Source: Streptomyces uncialis
GTDB taxonomy: Bacteria; Actinomycetota; Actinomycetes; Streptomycetales; Streptomycetaceae
Direction: 5' to 3'
NCBI RefSeq assembly: GCF_001905345.1
Contig: NZ_LFBV01000006.1
Coordinates: 372,001 to 436,000, forward strand
Length of the DNA: 64,000 nucleotides
A program made the translations under genes and the position numbers. A model generated the notes under the pieces. That model had not been told where the DNA came from, made no database searches, and saw only the letters and a program-made list of their open reading frames with translations. Below, one piece after another: positions 1-9,637 of this stretch (position 1 is its first letter; the number at the start of each line of letters is the position of its first letter).

Positions 1-1
1 T

Positions 2-694
2 GAGCTGGCCGGCCTCTTCAAGGACGATGCCGGCGGCGCCGCGGCCGGGTCGGACGCGTCCGCCGCCGCGGCGGAGGACGGGGGGCCCGTCGAGGCCGCG
101 CGGCTCGCCCAGTGGCTGACGGAGGCCGAGCAGCTGGTGGAGCGCTGGTTCACGCTGGAGGACCCGACCCGGCTGGAGCCCGCCGAGCGGGAGCTCTTCG
201 TGGAGACGGAGCTGTCGTCGGGCCTCAAGCTGCGCGGGATCATCGACCGGGTGGATGTCGCGCCCAGCGGTGAGGTCCGGATCGTGGACTACAAGACGGG
301 CAAGGCGCCGCGTCCGCAGTACGCCGACGGCCCGCTGTTCCAGATGAAGTTCTACGCGCTCGTCGTCTGGCGGCTGAAGGGTGTGGTGCCGCGCCGTCTC
401 CAGCTGGTGTACCTCGGCAGCGGCGACATCATCACGTACGACCCCGTGATCGCCGATCTGGAGCGGGTCGAGCGCAAGGTCCTCACCCTGTGGGAGGCGA
501 TCCGGGCGGCGACGGAGAGCGGTGAGTGGCGCCCCCGGCCGACGAAGCTGTGCGGCTGGTGCGACCACCGGGCCGTGTGCCCGGAGTTCGGCGGCACTCC
601 CCCGCCCTATCCGCTGCCGGTCGTGCCGCCGCCGGCCGAGCCCGGGGCGCCGGGGGCGGCGAGCCCGGAGCAGGGCAGAATGGGCGGGGACTAG
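2..694 (+). CDS. RecB-family PD-(D/E)XK nuclease, C-terminal part (gene enters from the left)
   Basis: The reading frame is already open at the left edge, so only the last 230 residues are visible. They carry an AddB/RecB-like exonuclease core: an IIDRVDV strand followed by IVDYKTGKAPRP, which supplies the Asp and Lys of the PD-(D/E)XK active site. A C-terminal cluster CGWCDHRAVC looks like the last cysteines of an iron-sulfur staple; its first cysteine would lie outside the window. Members process DNA ends or act as single-strand nucleases in repair. The tail after the cluster is Pro/Ala/Gly-rich and probably disordered. The family assignment is firm; the exact repair role is inferred. Confidence 0.85.
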   Translation, partial: ELAGLFKDDAGGAAAGSDASAAAAEDGGPVEAARLAQWLTEAEQLVERWFTLEDPTRLEPAERELFVETELSSGLKLRGIIDRVDVAPSGEVRIVDYKTGKAPRPQYADGPLFQMKFYALVVWRLKGVVPRRLQLVYLGSGDIITYDPVIADLERVERKVLTLWEAIRAATESGEWRPRPTKLCGWCDHRAVCPEFGGTPPPYPLPVVPPPAEPGAPGAASPEQGRMGGD

Positions 695-708
695 CGAAGG
701 AGACTTAC

Positions 709-1380
709 GTGGCCATCCGTGTCCTACTGGTCGACGACCAGCCGCTGCTGCGCACCGGCTTCCGGATGATCCTGGAGGCAGAGGCGGACCTCGCGGTCGT
801 CGGCGAAGCCGGAGACGGCCTCCAGGCTCTCGACCAGGTACGCGCGCTTCAGCCCGATGTGGTCCTCATGGACATCCGGATGCCCCGGATGGACGGTGTC
901 GAGGCGACCCGCCAGATCACCGGTCCCGGCCGGGACGGTCCGGCGAAGGTGCTCGTCCTGACGACGTTCGACCTCGACGAGTACGTCGTCGAGGCGCTCA
1001 GGGCGGGGGCGAGCGGGTTCCTGCTGAAGGACGCCCCGGCGAACGAGCTGGTGCAGGCCATCCGTGTCGTGGCGGCGGGTGAGGCGATGCTCGCGCCGAG
1101 CATCACCCGGCGGCTGCTCGACAAGTACGCCGACCATCTGCCCTCGGGTGACGAGCCCGTGCCGGACACCCTGCACACGCTCACCGACCGGGAGGTGGAG
1201 GTGCTGAAGCTGGTGGCGCGCGGACTGTCGAACGCGGAGATCGCGGCGGACCTGTTCGTCAGCGAGACCACCGTGAAGACCCATGTGGGGCATGTGCTGA
1301 CCAAGTTGGGCCTGCGGGACCGGGTGCAGGCGGCCGTGTACGCCTATGAGAGCGGACTGGTCCGGCCCGGGGCGCAGTAG
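709..1380 (+). CDS. NarL/LuxR-family response regulator
   Basis: This 223-residue protein has a complete receiver domain (acidic pocket D9-D10, phosphoacceptor D55 in VLMDIRMP, Lys107 in FLLKDAP). It is followed by a LuxR-type helix-turn-helix at about 158-212 (LTDREVEVLKLVARGLSN, then VSETTVKTHV). It should be a DNA-binding regulator phosphorylated by a sensor kinase. The GTG start at 709 is chosen because GAAGGAG lies 7 bases upstream and the receiver begins at once (VAIRVLLVDDQ). A longer in-frame extension would run into the preceding nuclease gene. No histidine kinase is visible, so the cognate sensor is unknown. The gene ends just before a perfect bidirectional hairpin. Confidence 0.92.
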   Translation: MAIRVLLVDDQPLLRTGFRMILEAEADLAVVGEAGDGLQALDQVRALQPDVVLMDIRMPRMDGVEATRQITGPGRDGPAKVLVLTTFDLDEYVVEALRAGASGFLLKDAPANELVQAIRVVAAGEAMLAPSITRRLLDKYADHLPSGDEPVPDTLHTLTDREVEVLKLVARGLSNAEIAADLFVSETTVKTHVGHVLTKLGLRDRVQAAVYAYESGLVRPGAQ

Positions 1381-1400
1381 CCCCCCGGCCCGCGACGGCA

Positions 1401-1450
1401 GCGCGCCGGCCCGGGTCCGAAGCCTTGGCTTCGGACCCGGGCCGGCGCGC
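1401..1450. terminator. Long perfect hairpin between convergent genes
   Basis: Bases 1401-1424 are the exact reverse complement of 1427-1450, a 24-bp GC-rich stem with only TT at the centre. It sits between the stop of the response regulator (+) and the stop of the peptide-binding lipoprotein (-), so it can end transcription in both directions. There is no U-tract, as is usual for actinobacterial terminators. Confidence 0.85.
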
Positions 1451-1475
1451 TTGTGGTGCCCCCGGTCGGTCGGGG

Positions 1476-3056
1476 TCAGCCCTTGCTGATCTCCCAGAAG
1501 CGGAAGACGGTCGACGCGTCGAGGCACTTCTCCAGCCCGTAGACCCTGTCACGGACCACCGCGTACTGCTTCGCCTGCCACAGCGGGATGATCGGTACAT
1601 CCCGGGCGACCGCGTTCTGGAGCTTGGCGTAGTCGCCGCTGGTCGCCGAACGGTCGTTCTCGGCGGCCGTCGCGGGGATGATCTCCTCCGTGATGACGCG
1701 GTTCACGTACTCGTTCTCCAGGACGTTGCCCTTGCCGAAGAACGGCTGGGTGAAGTTGTCCGGGTCCGGGTAGTCGGGCACCCAGCCCTTGACGTACACC
1801 CCGTACTCGCCCGCGGCGATGCCCTTCTCGTACTCGGCGAACTCGACGGAGCGCACCTTGGCGTCGAAGAGCCCGCTGGCGTTGAGCTGTTCGGCTATCG
1901 CCCGGAACTCCTTGTCGGTGGACGGGCCGTAGCGGGACGGCGTCGACCACAGGGTGATGTCCACCTTCTCGGTGATGCCCTCGTCCCGGAGTGCCTTCTT
2001 GGCCTTCTCCGGCTCGGGGCGCGACCCGTACTCGTCGAAGAAGGCCGTGTTGTGCGCCGTGATACCGGCCGGGATGATCGAGTAGAGCGGCGCGGCGGTG
2101 GAGTCGTAGACCTGCTGGACCAGGGCTTCCCGGTCGATGAGGTACGCCATCGCCTTGCGTACGCCGTCCTTGCGGGTGACCGGGTGCTTCATGTTGAGGA
2201 CCAGGTGCTGGACCTCGGCGCTGGTGCCGGGGACGATGTCGATCCCGGATCCGGTGCTGGTGTCGCGCTCGATCTCCGCGATGTCCTGGGCTTCGAGGCC
2301 GCGGTAGGCGACATCGACGTCCTCGGCGAGGAGCGCCTTCTTCAGGGCCGGCTGGTCACCGTCGAAGAGACGCAGGACGACACGGGAGTTCTTGATCTCC
2401 GCGGGGCCCTTGTAGGAGCCGCTGCGGGAGAACTCGGCGCGCTCCTTGGAGAACGAGTCGAGCTTGTAGGGGCCCGAGCCGACGGCCTTTCCGTCGGTGC
2501 GGAGCTTGTCGGCGGGGTACTCGCGGCGGTCCACGATCGATCCCGCGCCGGAGGCGATCTTGCTGGGGAAGGTGGCGTCGGGGACGTTGAGGTGGAAGAC
2601 GACCGTCCGTTCGTCGGGTGTCTCGACCTTTTCGAGCATCGGGAACATGATCGCCGGGCCCGCGTCGTCGTTGATGCGCAGGGTCCGGTCGAAGGAGAAC
2701 TTCACATCGGCGGAGGTGAGTTCGTTGCCGTTGCTGAACTTGAGGCCGTCACGCAGGGTGCAGGTGAACACCTGTGTCCGGGTGTCCGTGAACCCGCACT
2801 TGCGCGCCGCCTCCGGCTCCGGCTCGGTGCTGCCGACCGGGAAGCTCAGCAATGACTGGTACACGTTGTTGAACAGCAGCCACGACCCCGGGTCGTAACC
2901 GGAGGCCGGGTCGGTGGTCTGGACGTCGTCGGACATGCCTACCACTACCGAGGCTCCACTGCCGGAGTCGCCGTCCTCCGTACCGCAGCCGGTCAGCGTG
3001 GCGGCGGCCAGTCCTGTCGCTATGGACAGGACCGACCACTGGGTGCGCTTATTCAC
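1476..3056 (-). CDS. ABC-transporter substrate-binding lipoprotein, family 5 (oligopeptide type)
   Basis: This 526-residue exported protein has a signal peptide ending in LTGC; Cys24 is the predicted lipidation site. The body has the SBP_bac_5 fold: an N-terminal ligand region (DPASGYDPGSWLLFNNVYQS), CTLRDGLKFSNG, a YLIDREALV segment and a C-terminal DVPIIPLWQ motif. It should bind peptides or similar solutes at the outer membrane face and hand them to a permease. The GTG start is preceded by AAGGTAG. It lies 26 bp behind a paralogue on the same strand and is probably co-transcribed with it. No permease or ATPase gene is adjacent, so the transport partner lies elsewhere or is shared. Confidence 0.9.
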   Translation of the reverse strand: MNKRTQWSVLSIATGLAAATLTGCGTEDGDSGSGASVVVGMSDDVQTTDPASGYDPGSWLLFNNVYQSLLSFPVGSTEPEPEAARKCGFTDTRTQVFTCTLRDGLKFSNGNELTSADVKFSFDRTLRINDDAGPAIMFPMLEKVETPDERTVVFHLNVPDATFPSKIASGAGSIVDRREYPADKLRTDGKAVGSGPYKLDSFSKERAEFSRSGSYKGPAEIKNSRVVLRLFDGDQPALKKALLAEDVDVAYRGLEAQDIAEIERDTSTGSGIDIVPGTSAEVQHLVLNMKHPVTRKDGVRKAMAYLIDREALVQQVYDSTAAPLYSIIPAGITAHNTAFFDEYGSRPEPEKAKKALRDEGITEKVDITLWSTPSRYGPSTDKEFRAIAEQLNASGLFDAKVRSVEFAEYEKGIAAGEYGVYVKGWVPDYPDPDNFTQPFFGKGNVLENEYVNRVITEEIIPATAAENDRSATSGDYAKLQNAVARDVPIIPLWQAKQYAVVRDRVYGLEKCLDASTVFRFWEISKG

Positions 3057-3082
3057 GATCTACCTTGTCGGTCCAAGGGAGA

Positions 3083-4687
3083 TCAGCCGCTGACTCCCCG
3101 GCTGAGCTCCCACAGCTGAAGGTTCGACGAGGAGTCGAGTGCCCATTCGACTCCCTGGATGTCGTCGCGCGCGGCGACGTACTGCTTGCCCTGCCACAGG
3201 GGCAGGACGGGTACGTCGTCGGCGACGATGTTCTGGATCTCCTCGATGCTGTCCGACGCGATCAGCCGGTCTGCCTCCCGGCGCGACTGGGGGATCAGGT
3301 CGTCACGGATGGCGCTGTTCACATAGGGCAGCGCGAGGAAATTGCCCTCGTCGAGGAAGGGGGCGAGGAAGTTGTCGGCATCGGGGAAGTCAGGGAACCA
3401 ACCGAGGCCGTAGACCGCGTATTTGCCGTCGAGCCCATCAGCACGGAAGTCGGTCCACTTCGTGCCCTTGATCTCGACCTTGAAGAGACCACTGCGATCG
3501 AGCTGCGTCTTCAGCACCTCGAACTCCTTCTTGGTGCCGGAGCCGTAGTGGTCGGTGGTGTAGTTCAGGGTGAGCCTGACCGGTGTGGTCACACCCGCCT
3601 TGCTCAGGATCTGGCGTGCCTTGTCGGCGCTGGGGGCGCCGTACTTGTTGAAGAACGCGTTGGAGTGTCCGGTGATGTTGGCCGGAACGAGGGAGAAGAG
3701 GGGTTCGGCCATCTCGCCGTACACCGTGGAGGCGAGCTGACCGCGGTCGATGATCTGGGCCATGGCCTGGCGGACGGCTTTGTCGCGCACGACCGGCGCC
3801 TCGGTGTTGAAGCCGAGGTAGCGGATCTCCAGCCCGGGGGTCGCGGTCAGCTTGACGTCCCCCGTCGTAGCGCTGGAGAGCTTCTCGACCTGTGCCGGGG
3901 TCATGGTGCGGGTCATGAGATCGATGTCGCCCTTGTCGAGTGCGGCGCCCATGGCGTCGGCGTCGGCGAAGGGACGGAGTTCGATGCTGTTGTTCTTGGG
4001 GGTGAGCTGGCCCGTGTAGCGGTCGTTCTTGGTGAACACGGCCTTGGCGATCGTGTCGCCCTTGACCTCGGCCCGCAGGGTGTAGGGGCCGGAGCCGTCG
4101 ACCTTGAACCCGGTGCGGAGCTTGTCCCGGGGGTACTCCTCGGGGTGGACGATGCCCGCGACAGGGGTGGCGAGCTTGTACGGGAAGGTCGCGTCAGGGG
4201 TCCTCAGATGGAAGATGACCTTCTTGTAGCCCTGGGTCTCGATGGTGTCGACGGTGCTCAGCAGGCCCGAGACGCCCGTGGACGCCTTGATGCCGAGGAC
4301 CCGGTCGATCGAGTACTTGACGTCGGTCGCGGTGATCGCGTCGCCGCTCGCGAACTTGAGACCGTCCCGCAGGGTGCACTCGTAGCGCTCGTTGCCGCTG
4401 TCGGTGAAACCGCACTCCTTGGCGGCCTCCGGGACCGGCTCGCCGCCGCCGCGGGGCATGGTCATCAGGGTCTGGAGGGTCTGCCGGAGCAGGTTCCAGG
4501 AGCCCGCGTCGTAGGCGTACGCCGGGTCGAGAGGTGCCGGAGCTTCCTTGGAGGCCGTGTACGAGTCGGTGGTGCCGACCGTGATCGCGCCGCCCGCCCG
4601 GCCGCCGTCGTCGGACCCGCCGCACGCGGCGAGCACCGGGGCGAGCAGACCGATCACGGCCGGCAGCACCAACGTCTTGCGGTTCAT
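3083..4687 (-). CDS. ABC-transporter substrate-binding lipoprotein, family 5, paralogue of the next gene
   Basis: This 534-residue lipoprotein precursor has signal MNRKTLVLPAVIGLLAPVLA and lipidated Cys22. It shares its architecture and several blocks with the downstream gene (DPAYAYDAGSWNLLRQT, CTLRDGLKFASG, AQIIDRGQLA, DVPVLPLWQGKQY), so the pair looks like an old tandem duplication. A start 12 codons further upstream is open, but the signal peptide and a GGAGAA site about 10 bases before the ATG at 4687 support the shorter form. It is the first gene of a two-gene unit. The ligand is unknown; peptides are the family default. Confidence 0.9.
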   Translation of the reverse strand: MNRKTLVLPAVIGLLAPVLAACGGSDDGGRAGGAITVGTTDSYTASKEAPAPLDPAYAYDAGSWNLLRQTLQTLMTMPRGGGEPVPEAAKECGFTDSGNERYECTLRDGLKFASGDAITATDVKYSIDRVLGIKASTGVSGLLSTVDTIETQGYKKVIFHLRTPDATFPYKLATPVAGIVHPEEYPRDKLRTGFKVDGSGPYTLRAEVKGDTIAKAVFTKNDRYTGQLTPKNNSIELRPFADADAMGAALDKGDIDLMTRTMTPAQVEKLSSATTGDVKLTATPGLEIRYLGFNTEAPVVRDKAVRQAMAQIIDRGQLASTVYGEMAEPLFSLVPANITGHSNAFFNKYGAPSADKARQILSKAGVTTPVRLTLNYTTDHYGSGTKKEFEVLKTQLDRSGLFKVEIKGTKWTDFRADGLDGKYAVYGLGWFPDFPDADNFLAPFLDEGNFLALPYVNSAIRDDLIPQSRREADRLIASDSIEEIQNIVADDVPVLPLWQGKQYVAARDDIQGVEWALDSSSNLQLWELSRGVSG

Positions 4688-5162
4688 GGGCGGGATTCTC
4701 CAGAGCTGTTGATCCCATGACACCGGCGACGGGGGTGTGAGGGCGGTGTCCGGGGTTCCGGCGATGTTCTCGCCACGAGATTAGTGCGGCTGCCGACGGG
4801 GCCCCGACCGGGCGGCCCATGACCGTCCATCACGCTCCGGAACGGGGCGCGGACACACCGAAAGACCGATGGAGGAAGGTATCCGTCCACGCTTTCACCA
4901 ATCGGGACACATAGCCCCGACTCCGTCCCGTACCGGGGCGGTACCGGCACGGGGCGGGCCCCCTGTCGACCCCCCTCGGGGTGGCAAAGCTCACACGGGA
5001 GACTTGAGTGCGGAGCGTCCGGGGCCGCGTGGGGTGAGACGCAATTCACCCGAACCGGGCGGCGGGGCCGCACAGTTGGCGGGTCACGGGTACGGAGGAG
5101 CACCCCGCCGGACGGGATGCCCACGAGGGGCGGGGCCGCTGATCAGACGCGGTGCGGGCCGG
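4688..5162. other. Intergenic region with the promoter side of the lipoprotein pair
   Basis: These 475 bp have no convincing coding frame. They lie between the start of the tandem lipoproteins and the 3' end of the HAD gene, both on the minus strand, and must hold the lipoprotein promoter. I see no clear operator or riboswitch. Confidence 0.5.
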
Positions 5163-5861
5163 TCAGTTCAGACTCATCAGACCGTGCAGGAACGGCAGGT
5201 TCACCTGCTCCAGCGAGGTCACCACGGTCCGCCCCGGGCTCGCCTCGATCGGTGCCACGGAGGGCACCGCGACGACCCGGCAGCCGGCCGCCTCGGCGGC
5301 CGTGACCCCGGTGACGGTGTCCTCGACGACGGCGCAGCGCGCGGGTTCGGCGTTCAGCCCGGCCGCGGCCAGCAGATACGGGTCGGGGAACGGCTTCGTG
5401 CGCTCCACCTCGTCCCCGGCGACGGTCAGGGCGAAGTTGGCGTGGCCGAGCGAGTGCAGGACGCGGTCGATGATGCGGCGGTGGGACGCGGAGACCAGGG
5501 CGGTGGGGACGCGGTGGGCGGCCAGTTCCGCGAGCAGCCGGGCGGCGCCGGGCATCAGGGGCAGGGCGCGGCCGATACGGCGCTCGAACTCGTCGTTGAG
5601 CAGGACGGTGAGCTCCGCGAGGGTGATGTCCGCGCCGGTCGCCGTGATGAGGAAGCCCGCGCTGCGGGTCATGGGGCCGCCGACCACGACCTGCTGCCAC
5701 GCGTCGTCCAGCCGGTGCCCGAGCCCGGCGAAGACCGCGACCTCGGCGTCCCACCAGAAGCCCTCGGTGTCCACGAGGGTGCCGTCCATGTCGAGGAGGA
5801 CGGCCTGGAGCGGGGAGCCGTCGGCGGATCTGGTACCGAGGGCGGGAACCGTACTGGTCAT
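5163..5861 (-). CDS. HAD-superfamily phosphatase (subfamily IA)
   Basis: This 232-residue protein has all haloacid-dehalogenase motifs: motif I LLDMDGTLVD with nucleophile D24 and acid/base D26, motif II in TALVSASHRR, the motif III lysine in TKPFPDPYLL, and motif IV VVEDTVTGV. The cap is the helical type between motifs I and II. It should hydrolyse a small phosphorylated metabolite, but the substrate cannot be read from sequence. The ATG start has GGAGGT about 9 bases upstream. It stands alone on the minus strand, upstream of the lipoprotein pair and downstream of metH. Confidence 0.88.
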   Translation of the reverse strand: MTSTVPALGTRSADGSPLQAVLLDMDGTLVDTEGFWWDAEVAVFAGLGHRLDDAWQQVVVGGPMTRSAGFLITATGADITLAELTVLLNDEFERRIGRALPLMPGAARLLAELAAHRVPTALVSASHRRIIDRVLHSLGHANFALTVAGDEVERTKPFPDPYLLAAAGLNAEPARCAVVEDTVTGVTAAEAAGCRVVAVPSVAPIEASPGRTVVTSLEQVNLPFLHGLMSLN

Positions 5862-6115
5862 CCGGGCACACCTCCATGAGGGACGAAGAGGCCGACCGCC
5901 GCTCCCGTGGGAACAGCAGCCGGCCTGCGCTGGACCGACCAGTGTACGACTTGACGGCCGGAATGGCTCTGCGAACGGTGCGGCTTCCCGGCGGGCGGGG
6001 CCGCGCCCGTCACGGTGCCGGTCCGGGGCGGGCGGGCGCCCGGGACATCCGGGGCCGGGCCGTCACGAGGGACTGCCGGGGCAGGTGGCCACGGGTGACC
6101 GCCCGGCCCCGGTGG

Positions 6116-9100
6116 TCACCGTGCGTTGAAGTACTTCGCCTCCGGGTGGTGGATGACGATCGCGTCCGTGGACTGCTCGGGGTGGAGCTGGAACTCCTCG
6201 GAGAGGACCACCCCGATCCGCTCGGGGTCCAGCAGCCGGGCGATCTTCGCGCGGTCCTCCAGATCGGGGCAGGCGCCGTAGCCCAGCGAGAAACGGGCAC
6301 CCCGGTACTTCAGGGCGAACATGTCCTCGACGTCGGAGGGGTCCTCGGCGGAGTAGCCCAGCTCGGAGCGGACCCGGGCGTGCCAGTACTCGGCGAGGGC
6401 CTCCGCGAGTTGGACGGAGAGACCGTGCAGCTCCAGATAGTCGCGGTAGGCGTTGGCCTCGAAGAGTTCGGCGGTGGCCTCCCCGATCCGGGAGCCCATG
6501 GTGACGACCTGGAGGCCCACCACATCGGTCTCGCCGGACTCCTCGGGGCGGAAGAAGTCCGCGAGACACAGCCGGCGGCCACGGCGCTGGCGGGGGAAGG
6601 AGAAGCGGGTGCGCTCGTTGCCCTCGTCGTCCAGGATGATCAGGTCGTCGCCCTTGGAGACGCAGGGGAAGTAGCCGTAGACGACGGCCGCCTCCAGCAG
6701 GTTCTCCGTCTGGAGCTTGTCGAGCCAGCCGCGCAGCCGGGGGCGGCCCTCGGACTCCACGAGCTCCTCGTACGTGGGGCCGTCGCCCTTGCGGTTCTGC
6801 TTGAGGCCCCACTGGCCCTTGAACAGGGCGCCCTCGTCCAGCCAGGAGGCGTACTCCTTGAGCTGGATGCCCTTGATGACCCGGGTGCCGAGGAAGGGCG
6901 GGGTGGGCAGCGGGTTGTCGGTGGACACGTCCGAGCGGACGGTGCCCTCCTCGGGCTGCTCCTCCACGGCGGGCGCGGCGGTGGCGCGGACCCGGCGCTG
7001 CTTCAGCTCGGGCAGGGTCGCGCCGGGCACCCCGCGCTTGACGGCGATCAGGGCGTCCATGAGGCGCAGGCCCTCGAAGGCGTCACGGGCGTAGCGGACC
7101 TCGCCCTGGTAGATCTCGTGGAGGTCCTGCTCGACATAGGCGCGGGTGAGCGCCGCGCCGCCGAGGATGACGGGGTAGTCGGCGGACATCCCGCGCTGGT
7201 TCAGCTCCTGGAGGTTCTCCTTCATGATCACGGTGGACTTCACCAGGAGGCCGGACATGCCGATGACGTCGGCGCGGTGCTCCTCGGCGGCGTCCAGGAT
7301 CGCGGAGACGGGCTGCTTGATGCCCAGGTTGACGACGTTGTAGCCGTTGTTGGACAGGATGATGTCGACGAGGTTCTTGCCGATGTCGTGGACGTCGCCG
7401 CGGACGGTGGCGAGCACGATGGTGCCCTTGCCGTCGGCGTCCGTCTTCTCCATGTGCGGTTCGAGGTAGGCGACCGCGGTCTTCATCACCTCGGCGGACT
7501 GGAGGACGAACGGCAGCTGCATCTGGCCGGAGCCGAACAGTTCGCCGACGACCTTCATCCCGTCCAGCAGGGTCTCGTTGACGATGTCGAGGGCGGGGCG
7601 CTCGGTGAGGGCGGCGGCGAGGTCGGTGTCCAGGCCGTTCTTCTCACCGTCGATGATGCGGCGCTTGAGCCGCTCGTCGAGGGGCAGCGCGGCGAGCTCC
7701 TCGGCCTTGCCCTCCTTCATCGACTTGGTGTCGACGCCGTCGAAGAGTTCGAGGAGGCGCTGAAGGGGGTCGTAGCCCTCGGCGCGCCGGTCGTAGATGA
7801 GGTCGAGGGCGACCTTGACCTGCTCCTCCTCCAGCCGGGCGATGGGCAGGATCTTCGACGCGTGCACGATGGCCGAGTCGAGTCCGGCCTTGACGCACTC
7901 GTCGAGGAAGACGGAGTTGAGGACGAGCCGGGCGGCCGGGTTGAGGCCGAAGGAGATGTTCGACAGACCGAGGGTCGTCTGGACGTCCGGGCGGCGCCGC
8001 TTGAGTTCCCGGATGGCCTCGATCGTGGCGACGCCGTCCTTGCGGGACTCCTCCTGACCGGTGCAGATGGTGAAGGTCAGGGTGTCGATGAGGATGTCCG
8101 ACTCGTGGATGCCCCAGTTGCCGGTGAGGTCGTCGATGATGCGTTCCGCGATGGCGATCTTCGTCTCGACGGTACGGGCCTGGCCCTCCTCGTCGATGGT
8201 GAGGGCCATCAGGGCGGCGCCGTGCTCCTTGGCCAGCGCGGTGACCTTGGCGAAGCGGGACTCGGGGCCGTCGCCGTCCTCGTAGTTCACGGAGTTGATG
8301 ACGGCCCGGCCGCCGAGCTTCTCCAGGCCCGCGCGCAGCACCTCGACCTCGGTGGAGTCGAGGACGATGGGCAGGGTGGACGCGGTGGCGAAGCGTCCGG
8401 CCAGCTCGGCCATGTCGGCGACGCCGTCCCGGCCGACGTAGTCGACACAGAGGTCGAGCATATGGGCGCCCTCGCGGATCTGTTCGCGGACCAGCTCCAC
8501 GCAGTCGTCCCAGCGGCCGTCGAGCATCGCGGTGCGGAACTTCTTCGAGCCGTTGGCGTTGGTGCGCTCGCCGATCGCGAGGTACGCGGTGTCCTGCCGG
8601 AACGGCACGGTCTGGTAGAGGGACGCGGCGCCGGGCTCGGGGCGGGGCTCACGGCCGGGCGGGGTGAGGCCGCGGACGCGTTCCACGACCTGGCGCAGAT
8701 GCTCGGGGGTGGTACCGCAGCAGCCGCCGACGAGGGACAGTCCGTACTCGCGGACGAACGTCTCCTGGGCGTCGGCGAGTTCGGGGGCACCGAGCGGGTA
8801 GTGGGCGCCGTTCTTGCCGAGGACCGGCAGTCCCGCGTTGGGCATGCAGGACAGCGGGATACGGGAGTGCCGGGCGAGATAGCGCAGATGCTCGCTCATC
8901 TCGGCGGGGCCTGTGGCGCAGTTGAGACCGATCATGTCGATCCCGAGCGGCTCCAGGGCCGTGAGCGCCGCGCCGATCTCCGAGCCGAGGAGCATGGTGC
9001 CGGTGGTCTCGACGGTCACCGAGCAGATCACCGGCAGATTGGCGCCGGTGGCCTCCAGGGCACGGCGGGCGCCGAGCACGGCGGCCTTCGTCTGGAGGAG

Positions 9101-9637
9101 GTCCTGGGTGGTCTCCACCATGAGGGCGTCGGCGCCGCCCTCGATCATGCCCTCCGCGTTGCTCTGGTAGTAGTCGCGCAGGGTGGTGTACGCGGCGTGG
9201 CCCAGGGTGGGGAGCTTGGTGCCGGGGCCCATGGAGCCGAGGACCCAGCGCTGCTGACCGGTCGACGCGGTGAACTCGTCCGCGACCTCACGGGCGATCC
9301 GGGCTCCGGACTCGGACAGTTCGTGGACCCGCTCGGGGATGTCGTACTCGGCGAGCGCGGCGAAGTTGGCGCCGAAGGTGTTGGTCTCCACGCAGTCGAC
9401 ACCGACGGCGAAGTACTCCTCGTGGACCGACCGGACGATGTCCGGGCGGGTGACGTTGAGGATCTCGTTGCAGCCCTCAAGGTCTTCGAAGTCCTCAAGG
9501 GTCGGGTCCTGTGCCTGGAGCATCGTGCCCATCGCGCCGTCGGCGACGACGACTCTGGTGGCGAGTGCTTCGCGCAGGGCGTCGATGCGGGTACGGCTGT
9601 CAACGGGCGCGGTCGGCGGGGTCGGCGACGAGGCCAT
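6116..9637 (-). CDS. metH: Cobalamin-dependent methionine synthase
   Basis: This 1173-residue, four-module enzyme transfers the methyl group of methyltetrahydrofolate to homocysteine through a B12 cofactor. The order is normal: an N-terminal homocysteine module (DGAMGTMLQ, with zinc cysteines in LNCATGP near 239 and GGCCGTTP near 305), a pterin module (AIGERTNANGSKKF), a B12 module (cap, then the cobalt-ligand motif DVHDIGKN near 747), and a C-terminal SAM reactivation domain ending in HHPEAKYFNAR. Length and order match intact MetH. The frame stays open further upstream, but the ATG at 9637 follows a GGGAGCC site and begins MASSPTPPTAP. The gene faces away from gylR. No cobalamin riboswitch was recognised in its leader. 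Confidence 0.97.
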   Translation of the reverse strand: MASSPTPPTAPVDSRTRIDALREALATRVVVADGAMGTMLQAQDPTLEDFEDLEGCNEILNVTRPDIVRSVHEEYFAVGVDCVETNTFGANFAALAEYDIPERVHELSESGARIAREVADEFTASTGQQRWVLGSMGPGTKLPTLGHAAYTTLRDYYQSNAEGMIEGGADALMVETTQDLLQTKAAVLGARRALEATGANLPVICSVTVETTGTMLLGSEIGAALTALEPLGIDMIGLNCATGPAEMSEHLRYLARHSRIPLSCMPNAGLPVLGKNGAHYPLGAPELADAQETFVREYGLSLVGGCCGTTPEHLRQVVERVRGLTPPGREPRPEPGAASLYQTVPFRQDTAYLAIGERTNANGSKKFRTAMLDGRWDDCVELVREQIREGAHMLDLCVDYVGRDGVADMAELAGRFATASTLPIVLDSTEVEVLRAGLEKLGGRAVINSVNYEDGDGPESRFAKVTALAKEHGAALMALTIDEEGQARTVETKIAIAERIIDDLTGNWGIHESDILIDTLTFTICTGQEESRKDGVATIEAIRELKRRRPDVQTTLGLSNISFGLNPAARLVLNSVFLDECVKAGLDSAIVHASKILPIARLEEEQVKVALDLIYDRRAEGYDPLQRLLELFDGVDTKSMKEGKAEELAALPLDERLKRRIIDGEKNGLDTDLAAALTERPALDIVNETLLDGMKVVGELFGSGQMQLPFVLQSAEVMKTAVAYLEPHMEKTDADGKGTIVLATVRGDVHDIGKNLVDIILSNNGYNVVNLGIKQPVSAILDAAEEHRADVIGMSGLLVKSTVIMKENLQELNQRGMSADYPVILGGAALTRAYVEQDLHEIYQGEVRYARDAFEGLRLMDALIAVKRGVPGATLPELKQRRVRATAAPAVEEQPEEGTVRSDVSTDNPLPTPPFLGTRVIKGIQLKEYASWLDEGALFKGQWGLKQNRKGDGPTYEELVESEGRPRLRGWLDKLQTENLLEAAVVYGYFPCVSKGDDLIILDDEGNERTRFSFPRQRRGRRLCLADFFRPEESGETDVVGLQVVTMGSRIGEATAELFEANAYRDYLELHGLSVQLAEALAEYWHARVRSELGYSAEDPSDVEDMFALKYRGARFSLGYGACPDLEDRAKIARLLDPERIGVVLSEEFQLHPEQSTDAIVIHHPEAKYFNAR

